Shown piece by piece: positions 1-5,001 of a DNA stretch of 6,423 nt; the first letter of the stretch is position 1; the number at the start of each line of letters is the position of its first letter. The stretch is from NCBI GenBank assembly GCA_017882935.1, contig JADGOP010000147.1:1-6423 (forward strand). The letters run 5' to 3'. Source of the DNA: Actinomycetota bacterium (GTDB lineage: Bacteria > Actinomycetota > Acidimicrobiia > Acidimicrobiales > Iamiaceae). The notes beneath the pieces are model-generated. The model worked only from the letters and a program-made list of their open reading frames with translations. It was not told where the DNA came from and made no database searches. The position numbers and the translations under genes were made by a program.

Positions 1-55
1 CGCCCCGCGCGCCGAGAGCGTTCCCGAATCGCAGAGAGGGTGACAACCCGCCGGG

Positions 56-1156
56 TCAGCCCGGTCGGACGATGTGCTCCGGGGGTCCCATGTGGAGGTC
101 GTCGTAGCGCACCACGTTGCCGGCGTCGGGCGCGTGGACCACCATGCCGTTGCCGGCGTAGAGCGCCACGTGGCCGGCGCCCCAGTAGAAGACGAGGTCA
201 CCGGGCTGGATCTGGGCGAGCGGCACGGCGATGGGGCGGTTCACCTGGTCGTAGGTGGTGCGCGGGATGCCGACGCCCACCTGGGTCTCGGCTGCCCGCA
301 GGGCCCGGCCGCCCGGCGTCGCCGGCGGGGTGGGCGGTGGCGTGGCACCGGCAGGCAGCGCGAGGGACTGCGCGTCGTCGAAGAACTCGGCGCTCACGGC
401 GAGCGACTTCTGCAGCACCAGCTCGTCCTGCGACCCCAGGTTCGCCACCCAGTGCGAGCGGATGGTGGGGGTGGCCGCCCGGCCGAGGAAGGTGAGGTAG
501 TCGATGTCGACACGGACCCCCCGGGCCTCGGCCGACCGCACGATCGTGTCCGCCACCGTGGCGTGCGCCATGCCCGTGGCCATGCGCCTGGTCCACGCGG
601 CGACGGCCGCAGCGTCCGGCGCGTGGTTGAGCACGCCGCTGTAGAGCTTCGCCAGGAAGGTCGCGGCGCGGCCGCCGCTGACGACCCGGTAGAACTCCGA
701 CGAGCCGTAGAGCGCGGAGTAGAGGTCGGCACGGGTGCCGCCGGCGGCCAGGGCCTTGACCCGGGCGATGCTGCTCGAGGCGCTCGGGTGGCGGCCGAGC
801 ACCTGCACGTAGGCGATGTCGACGAGGGTCCCGCGCCACCAGTCGTTGCCCGTGGCCTCGTTCGCGACGCCGATGCGGGGCGATCCGTTCAGCAGCAGCT
901 GCGCCCACGTCGCGATCGTGGCGTGCGAGGCGTCGCCCCTGCCGAAGGCGCGGAACGTGGCGTTGGTGATGTGGGCCTGCTGGGACCAGGTCGTGGTGGT
1001 GGCGGTCGCCGCAGCTCGCCTGTTCGGGGCCGCCGTCGCCGGTGCGGGCGAGGCGACGACCAGCATGGAGGTGGCCAGCGTCGCCACTGCCAGCACGACC
1101 GACGCGACGCGCGGCCGCGTGGCGGGGGCGTGGCGTTGGCTGGCAGGTGGGCGCAT
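56..1156 (-). CDS. Secreted DUF4214-like repeat protein with a C-terminal NlpC/P60-type domain lacking the catalytic Cys
   Basis: The 366-residue product starts with a basic segment and a hydrophobic core (about residues 17-37) ending in SPAPATAAP, a typical Sec signal peptide. Residues 105-262 hold about three helical units with motifs such as YVQVLGRHP, LYGSSEFY, YLTFLGRA and SAEFFDDA, which resemble DUF4214 repeats. A Pro/Thr-rich linker (268-282) follows. Residues 286-366 match the second half of an NlpC/P60 peptidoglycan endopeptidase: IPRTTYDQV, QPGDLVFYW, the catalytic His in GHVALYAG (His329) and His341 in VVHAP, twelve residues later as in the family. The usual first part, with a GGxxPxGFDCSG-like motif and the nucleophilic Cys, is absent: ETQVG runs straight into VGIPRTTY. 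The mature protein has no Cys in this domain, so hydrolase activity is doubtful. I chose the ATG at 1156 because it starts the signal peptide directly; an in-frame GTG at 1243 would add 29 atypical residues. Neither start has a clear Shine-Dalgarno. The DUF4214 assignment is by pattern only. Confidence 0.8.
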   Translation of the reverse strand: MRPPASQRHAPATRPRVASVVLAVATLATSMLVVASPAPATAAPNRRAAATATTTTWSQQAHITNATFRAFGRGDASHATIATWAQLLLNGSPRIGVANEATGNDWWRGTLVDIAYVQVLGRHPSASSSIARVKALAAGGTRADLYSALYGSSEFYRVVSGGRAATFLAKLYSGVLNHAPDAAAVAAWTRRMATGMAHATVADTIVRSAEARGVRVDIDYLTFLGRAATPTIRSHWVANLGSQDELVLQKSLAVSAEFFDDAQSLALPAGATPPPTPPATPGGRALRAAETQVGVGIPRTTYDQVNRPIAVPLAQIQPGDLVFYWGAGHVALYAGNGMVVHAPDAGNVVRYDDLHMGPPEHIVRPG

Positions 1157-1204
1157 CGAGCATCCGAGCGTAGGGCTGGGGCCGCGGAGAAGAGGGCCTG
1201 GAGA

Positions 1205-1233
1205 GATATCGGCCGCGCGTCCCGGGAACTCAA
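1205..1233 (-). promoter_or_regulatory. Possible promoter for the NlpC/P60-like gene
   Basis: Read on the minus strand, TTGAGT (1228-1233) matches the -35 consensus at its first four positions. It is followed after 17 bases by GATATC (1205-1210), a weak -10 match, in an otherwise GC-rich stretch. Transcription from here would start near 1198 and give a leader of about 40 bases before the ATG at 1156. That placement fits the 1156 start and would exclude the GTG at 1243. This is motif-level inference only. Confidence 0.25.
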
Positions 1234-1307
1234 GCCGGGCCACGCCCGCACCCGCCCGGTAGCCTCGTTCCCTGGTCGGGGAGGGAGAGCGCGGGACCCC
1301 GAACGTG

Positions 1308-1384
1308 GCCCTCGTAGCTCAGCTGGATAGAGCAGCCGCCTTCTAAGCGGCCGGTCGCAGGTTCGAGTCCTGCCGAGGGCGCCA
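1308..1384 (+). tRNA. tRNA-Arg (anticodon UCU), CCA encoded
   Basis: A complete cloverleaf can be drawn. The acceptor arm GCCCTCG (1308-1314) pairs perfectly with CGAGGGC (1374-1380). The D stem is GCTC/GAGC with loop AGCTGGATA. The anticodon stem GCCGC/GCGGC encloses loop CTTCTAA, with anticodon TCT at 1342-1344. The variable loop has five bases, and the T stem GCAGG/CCTGC encloses TTCGAGT. The discriminator is G (1381) and CCA is encoded at 1382-1384. TCT reads AGA and AGG arginine codons, which are rare in such a GC-rich genome. The gene lies divergent to the NlpC/P60-like gene. It ends only six bases before the stop codon of the convergent thioesterase gene, and no T-rich terminator is visible. 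Confidence 0.97.
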
Positions 1385-1390
1385 GCGCGG

Positions 1391-1828
1391 TCAGCCCGCA
1401 GGCGTCCCGAGCCCGCCGAGCACGAGAGGCGGGATCTCACACGACCCCGACCCGTCGGTGCGCACGCACACGTAGACCGTCTTCGCCGTCACGACCACCT
1501 GCTCGGCGTCGCGCACGTCGAAGCGCAACGTGAACGAGGAGCGACCGACCCGCTCGAGCCACACGGCCACATTGGCGGCGGACCCCCAGCCGAGCGACCC
1601 TGACCAGTCGAGCTCGGTGTGGACCAGCTGCACGTCGAAGCCGGCGTCGGTCATCGCCTGGTACGCCAGGCCGTGGTGGCGCAGGAAGCCCGTCATGGCG
1701 TCGTCGAGGTAGGCGAGGTACCACATGTTGAACACCACGCCCTGCTGGTCGACCTCGAGGTAGCGGATGTCGACGTGGTGGACGTAGGGCTCGTCGGGCA
1801 CGGCGGCGACGGTAGCGGGAGCACGCAT
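1391..1828 (-). CDS. Hot-dog-fold acyl-CoA thioesterase (4HBT/YbgC-like)
   Basis: The 145-residue product has the length and layout of a single-domain 4-hydroxybenzoyl-CoA thioesterase/YbgC-type hot-dog enzyme, which hydrolyses acyl-CoA thioesters in the cytoplasm. Residues 19-46 carry the hallmark: HVDIRYLEVDQQGVVFN followed by MWYLAYLDDA. Asp27 sits where the catalytic Asp lies in the family's (Y/E)xDxxGVV(Y/F) motif, with the long central helix after it (DDAMTGFLRHHG). Beta strands with the pattern LVHTELDWSGSLGWG and SFTLRFDVRD follow. The ATG overlaps the upstream stop codon by one base (TGATG) and has no Shine-Dalgarno of its own, so translation is probably coupled to the membrane-protein gene. 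The natural substrate cannot be read from the sequence. The fold is fairly certain; the acyl-CoA substrate class is inferred from the family. Confidence 0.85.
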   Translation of the reverse strand: MRAPATVAAVPDEPYVHHVDIRYLEVDQQGVVFNMWYLAYLDDAMTGFLRHHGLAYQAMTDAGFDVQLVHTELDWSGSLGWGSAANVAVWLERVGRSSFTLRFDVRDAEQVVVTAKTVYVCVRTDGSGSCEIPPLVLGGLGTPAG

Positions 1829-2964
1829 CAGGCGGGCAGGCCGCGCTCGTCGGGGCGGGCGGACGGCTCTGCGAAGGCGCTCCACGCCAGGAGCGCGAGG
1901 CTGAGGAAGAGGATGTCGGCCGCCAGCACCGGACGCTGCTGGGCGGCGACGGCCCGTCGGTAGGTGCCGGCCCCGACCTCCTCGGGGACGGAGTCGCGGG
2001 TGAGGTAGTACCGGTCGCCCTGCCGCGAGGGCGTCCCGTTGCGGCTCATGAAGGTGGTGACGACGACCGTCATCACGAAGAGGAGCACCAGGAGGCCGAT
2101 CGCGCGGCCCTTCCGTTGCCGGGTGCGCGAGAAGGGCACGCGGGTGGTGAGCTGACTCGCCGGTCGCAGGCCGTCGCCGATCTGCCGGAACGCCAGGAAG
2201 AGCAGCGTCAGCCCGACGAGCCCGACCGTGGCGATGCTGATCAGCCCTGACCCGAAGTCGATCAGGCCGGCGGCGGGAGGTGGGTCGGCGTAGGTCAGGG
2301 CGAGCAGGACCAGGGCCGCGAACAGCGCGACGGAGGTGAGCCCCGAGACGACCTTGCGCACGGCGGGCTGGACGCCGTCCAGCGTCGGGAGGCGGGGGAT
2401 CGCCTGCACCGCTCGGGGCGGACCGGCGAGGCCCGGAGGTGGCGGAGGTGGCGGAGGTGGCGGCAGCGGAACCCCACCGGGCGCCGGGCTCGCCCCGATC
2501 GGCGCCGGGGCGGGCACCGGCCGCACGACACGCCCCACCACGGGCCAGCACTGCGACACCAGGGCGTCGAGCACCACGCCGTTGCGCCGGACCCGGAACA
2601 GGAGGGCGTCGAAGCGGCCGTCGCGGCTGTCGAAGTGCACGAACTTGTTGAGGGTCCCGATCTCCCGCACCCCGGTCACCTCTCGGCGATCGATCGCGAC
2701 GCACCCGTACAGCCGCGTCGCGAGCAGCACGCAGGTGGCGTCGGCGTGCAGGGCGCCGACGGTCCCGATCCGGCCGAACCGGACGGCACCGGCCATGGAC
2801 CACGTGGTGTCGGTGTCGAACGCGTGGGTCACGTCACCCGGGTCGATCGGCCGCTTCGGGTGGAACCCCTGCGGGCCCATCGGTGACCAGCCGAACCCGC
2901 GCGAGAGGACGAGGACCGCGATCGACGTGATCACGAGGAGGCTCATCAGCGCGCTGACGGTCAC
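1828..2964 (-). CDS. Multi-pass membrane protein of unknown function with a polyproline linker
   Basis: I do not recognise a family for this 378-residue protein. It has an N-terminal membrane segment (about 4-21) and a soluble region (about 30-148) rich in beta-like stretches and charged residues (VHFDSRDGRFDALLFRV). A Pro/Ala linker follows, with ten consecutive prolines at 168-177. Four more hydrophobic segments lie at about 207-226, 239-259, 288-306 and 347-364. The soluble region may be a small beta domain, but nothing catalytic stands out. The start is uncertain: GTG at 2964 or ATG at 2946 (MSLLVITSIAVL), and neither has a Shine-Dalgarno. The gene lies 60 bases downstream of the HxlR regulator on the same strand and overlaps the thioesterase start by one base, so the last two form a translationally coupled pair. 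A role related to the thioesterase would be guesswork. Confidence 0.75.
   Translation of the reverse strand: MTVSALMSLLVITSIAVLVLSRGFGWSPMGPQGFHPKRPIDPGDVTHAFDTDTTWSMAGAVRFGRIGTVGALHADATCVLLATRLYGCVAIDRREVTGVREIGTLNKFVHFDSRDGRFDALLFRVRRNGVVLDALVSQCWPVVGRVVRPVPAPAPIGASPAPGGVPLPPPPPPPPPPGLAGPPRAVQAIPRLPTLDGVQPAVRKVVSGLTSVALFAALVLLALTYADPPPAAGLIDFGSGLISIATVGLVGLTLLFLAFRQIGDGLRPASQLTTRVPFSRTRQRKGRAIGLLVLLFVMTVVVTTFMSRNGTPSRQGDRYYLTRDSVPEEVGAGTYRRAVAAQQRPVLAADILFLSLALLAWSAFAEPSARPDERGLPA
2435..2461. repeat. Three tandem copies of the 9-mer GGAGGTGGC encoding polyproline
   Basis: Three perfect head-to-tail copies of GGAGGTGGC occupy this stretch, followed by a partial GGC. On the minus strand they encode most of the ten-proline run of the membrane protein, as repeating CCG-CCA-CCT codons. 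Such a repeat can expand or contract by slippage in steps of three prolines without breaking the frame. Confidence 0.9.
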
Positions 2965-3024
2965 CGGCCAAGTGAACTACACGGCGCGCGGCCCGGTCGC
3001 GAACCCCCACCGGCCCGCCGCCGA

Positions 3025-3459
3025 TCAGAGGTAGGGCGTCTCGTCGAGGTGGTCGGCGTCGACGACCTCGTCGCACGTGGGGCAGTACCAGCGGACCTCG
3101 AGCTGGGTGCCACAGGGGGCGTGCTCGTGCGCGGTGGCGTGGTCGCCCTCCTGGTCGCCGCCCCACTGCGCGAGCAGGCGCAGAGCGCCACCGAGGTCGC
3201 GGCCCGACGCGGTGAGCTCGTAGGCGTGGCGCACCGGCCGGTCCTGGTAGGGCCGGGCCACGACGAGGCGCTCGGTCTCGAGGTGCTTGAGCCGGGCGGA
3301 CAGCACGTTGGTGGAGATGCCGGCGACGGCCTCCTGCAGCTCGTTGAAGCGCTGGGGCCGGTCGAGGAGCGCGTCGATGAGCAGCAGGCTCCAGCGGTCG
3401 CCGACGCGCGCCACCGCGGCCTCGAGCGGGCTGGGCCGGGTCGCTCCCACGTCGGTCAT
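3025..3459 (-). CDS. HxlR-family winged helix-turn-helix transcriptional regulator with a C-terminal Cys-rich tail
   Basis: The 144-residue product has the HxlR/MarR-like winged-helix signature. It runs from VGDRWSLLLIDALLDRPQRF (19-38) through FNELQEAVAGISTNVLSARL (recognition-helix region, 38-57) to LKHLETERLVVARPYQDRPV and YELTASGRDL (wing and C-terminal helix). Proteins of this family act as dimers on palindromic DNA near their own gene. The position before the first helix, often a redox-sensing Cys in YodB/HypR-type members, is Ser10 here. After about residue 112 there is an extension with His113, Cys116, Cys126 and Cys129 (HAPCG, CPTCDE) that looks like a small zinc-ribbon. I chose the ATG at 3459; an in-frame GTG at 3495 would add 12 residues and leave only 9 bases to the palindrome at 3505-3521. 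No Shine-Dalgarno is visible. The gene is divergent from the serine protease, which is its most likely target besides itself. Confidence 0.88.
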   Translation of the reverse strand: MTDVGATRPSPLEAAVARVGDRWSLLLIDALLDRPQRFNELQEAVAGISTNVLSARLKHLETERLVVARPYQDRPVRHAYELTASGRDLGGALRLLAQWGGDQEGDHATAHEHAPCGTQLEVRWYCPTCDEVVDADHLDETPYL

Positions 3460-3504
3460 GGCGTCATTCTGCCCGGAGGGTGGTGTCGGGCGCACCGACT
3501 GGTA

Positions 3505-3521
3505 ACTTGTGATTCACAAGT
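3505..3521. promoter_or_regulatory. Perfect 17-bp palindrome, probable HxlR operator
   Basis: ACTTGTGA and TCACAAGT form a perfect 8-bp inverted repeat around a single central T. It is notably AT-richer than its surroundings and lies between the divergent regulator and protease genes. It sits 20 bases upstream of the protease ATG and 45 bases from the regulator ATG. A -10-like TAACTT (3503-3508, plus strand) overlaps its left arm, so a bound dimer would block the protease promoter. Binding by the adjacent HxlR protein is inferred from position and symmetry. Confidence 0.65.
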
Positions 3522-3541
3522 CACTCGCCAGGAGTCAGCCC

Positions 3542-4477
3542 ATGAGCCTCATCAACGAACTGCAGGACGCCGCCGACCGCGTGCTCACCCGGGTCGGACC
3601 GGCCGCCGTCCGCATCGGTCGCGGCCGCGGCCGCGGCGCCGGCGTCGTCATCGCCGACGGCGTGGTCCTCACCAACGCGCACAACCTCCGCGACCGCACC
3701 ACCTCGGTCACCTTCGCCGACGGTCGTACCGAGCAGGCCACGGTCACTGCGGCCGACTACACCGACGACCTCGCGGTCCTCGGGGTCGACACCGCGGGCA
3801 TCACGCCGGTCGAGTGGGCGCCCGGGCAGGCCTCGCTCAGCGTCGGCACCGTCGTCTTCACCGTCACCTCCCCGCCCATCGGCGGCACCCGCGTCACGTG
3901 GGGCGCGGTGTCGGGCGTCGACCGCTCGTTCCGCGGTCCGCAGGGCCGGCCCATCCGCAGCGGCGTCGAGCACACCGCACCGCTGCGCCGGGGTGCCTCG
4001 GGCGGGCCGCTCGTCGACGCCGAGGGTCGCCTCGTCGCGTTGAACACCCACCGCCTGGGCGACGGCTTCTACCTCGCACAGCCGGCCGACGACGACCTGC
4101 GCACGCGCGTGGCCTCGCTCGAGAAGGGTGAGGCGCCGTCGCGCGCCTACCTCGGCGTGGCGCTCGCCCCGCCCCACGCGGCACGGCGCATGCGTGAGGC
4201 CGTGGGTCTCGAGGCACGTGAGGGCCTCCTCGTGCGCGGCGTCGAGGACGGCAGCCCGGCCGACCGCGCCGGCATCCGGCGTGGCGACCTGCTGGTCACC
4301 GCCGGCGACACCGACCTCCTCGTCCCCGACGACCTCTACGGCGTCCTCGATGGGGCCGGTCCCCGCGGCGGCCTCAGCTTGAAGGTCCTGCGCGGCGCCG
4401 ACGCGATCACCGTCGAGGTGTCGCTCGCCGAGCCGACCGGTGAGGCAACCGACGCGCCCGCCGACGCGGGGGACTGA
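3542..4477 (+). CDS. HtrA/DegP-like S1C trypsin-type serine protease with a PDZ domain, apparently cytosolic
   Basis: The 311-residue protein carries a trypsin-fold protease domain (about 18-190) followed by one PDZ domain (about 202-295). The catalytic triad is intact: His47 in LTNAHNLRD, Asp76 in YTDDLAVLGVD and Ser153 in RRGASGGPLVD, with GAGVVIADGVVLTN before the His. PDZ features are YLGVAL, GLLVRGVEDGSPADRAGIRRGD and VPDDLYGVLD. This family cleaves misfolded or regulatory proteins, and PDZ binding of C-terminal tails controls activity. Most relatives are exported or membrane-anchored. This one begins MSLINELQDAADRVLTRVGP with no signal peptide or membrane segment, so it probably works in the cytoplasm. 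The ATG at 3542 has a good Shine-Dalgarno (GGAG at 3531-3534, seven bases away). An in-frame ATG at 3509 lies inside the palindrome and is unlikely. The C-terminus (296-311) is acidic and low-complexity. Substrates are unknown. Confidence 0.9.
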   Translation: MSLINELQDAADRVLTRVGPAAVRIGRGRGRGAGVVIADGVVLTNAHNLRDRTTSVTFADGRTEQATVTAADYTDDLAVLGVDTAGITPVEWAPGQASLSVGTVVFTVTSPPIGGTRVTWGAVSGVDRSFRGPQGRPIRSGVEHTAPLRRGASGGPLVDAEGRLVALNTHRLGDGFYLAQPADDDLRTRVASLEKGEAPSRAYLGVALAPPHAARRMREAVGLEAREGLLVRGVEDGSPADRAGIRRGDLLVTAGDTDLLVPDDLYGVLDGAGPRGGLSLKVLRGADAITVEVSLAEPTGEATDAPADAGD

Positions 4478-4488
4478 CCTCTGCGGCC

Positions 4489-4905
4489 TCAGGCCTTGCG
4501 GGTGAGCGCCACCACCGGGATCACCCGGTCGGTCTTGGCCTCGTACTCCGCGAAGCCCGGGTAGCGCGTGGCCTGCCGGGCGTAGAGCTCGTCGCGCTCG
4601 GCACCGGTCGTGATGTGGGCATCGACGTCGAACGACTCGGTGCCCACCTCGACCGTGGCCGAGGGGTTGGCCACGAGGTTGTGGTACCAGTCGGGGTTGG
4701 TGGGCGCGCCCGCCTTCGAGGCGAACACCACCAGCCGGTCGCCGTCGGGCAGGTACATCATGGGGCTGGTGCGGGCCAGCCCCGACTTGGCGCCCGTGGT
4801 GGTCAGGAGCAGCAGCGGCGCTCCGTCGAACTGGCCGCCCACCTTGCCGTCGTTGGCACGGAACTCGGCGATGATCTGGGCGTTCCAGTCGTTGACGTCG
4901 GCCAT
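4489..4905 (-). CDS. Nitroreductase-family deazaflavin (F420)-dependent oxidoreductase (DUF385/Ddn-like)
   Basis: The 138-residue product has the length and motifs of small split-barrel proteins of the Ddn/Fgd-related DUF385 family, which use reduced coenzyme F420 to reduce varied substrates, including nitro and quinone compounds. The visible signature is LLLLTTTGAKSGLARTSP (31-48), MYLPDGDRLVVFASKAG (50-66), TNPDWYHNLVANPSATVEVG (69-88) and the C-terminal RYPGFAEYEAKTDRVIPVVAL. F420 is widespread in actinobacteria, which fits the organism. The ATG at 4905 is preceded by a strong Shine-Dalgarno (GGAGGG, five bases away). The gene is convergent with the protease, with only 11 bases between the stop codons and no room for a separate terminator. 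The actual substrate is not readable. Confidence 0.9.
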   Translation of the reverse strand: MADVNDWNAQIIAEFRANDGKVGGQFDGAPLLLLTTTGAKSGLARTSPMMYLPDGDRLVVFASKAGAPTNPDWYHNLVANPSATVEVGTESFDVDAHITTGAERDELYARQATRYPGFAEYEAKTDRVIPVVALTRKA

Positions 4906-4943
4906 CGGGACCCTCCAGGGGAGCAGCGATCGGTGAACCGCTG

Positions 4944-4949
4944 ACGATA
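4944..4949 (-). promoter_or_regulatory. Possible -10 element for the F420-dependent oxidoreductase
   Basis: On the minus strand this reads TATCGT, matching TATAAT at the first three and last positions, within a GC-rich gap. It would place a start site about 30 bases upstream of the ATG at 4905, leaving the GGAGGG Shine-Dalgarno inside the leader. No convincing -35 hexamer is found 16-18 bases upstream, so support is weak. Confidence 0.25.
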
Positions 4950-5001
4950 CGGGCGTCGATCGCCGGTGCGGCGCGGTCGCGCGCAGGTTCGCGACGTCGC
5001 C

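Noticed and set aside
51..64. CCGGG-TCAG-CCCGG hairpin at the end of the NlpC/P60-like gene
   Set aside because: A five-base-pair stem that includes the stop codon, with no T-tract. Too weak for a terminator call.
1260..1265. TAGCCT as a -10 element for the tRNA gene
   Set aside because: Only the TAnnnT positions match, no -35 lies at proper spacing, and it is over 40 bases from the tRNA start.
74..1330. A 418-codon open frame on the plus strand opposite the NlpC/P60-like gene
   Set aside because: Its composition is low-complexity, it has no motifs, and it runs into the tRNA. It is an antisense shadow of the real gene.
1829..2803. Upstream in-frame extension of the thioesterase frame (up to 470 codons)
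   Set aside because: Upstream of the ATG at 1828 the translation is Arg/Pro-rich shadow sequence inside the membrane-protein gene. The thioesterase domain starts cleanly at 1828.
2965..3024. Promoter or terminator between the HxlR gene and the membrane-protein gene
   Set aside because: Only an imperfect GC-rich stem and a poor TAGTTC hexamer are visible, so it cannot be decided whether these genes share a transcript.
4482..4496. GGCCT-C-AGGCC palindrome between the convergent protease and oxidoreductase genes
   Set aside because: The one-base spacer cannot form a hairpin loop, and it overlaps the oxidoreductase stop codon.
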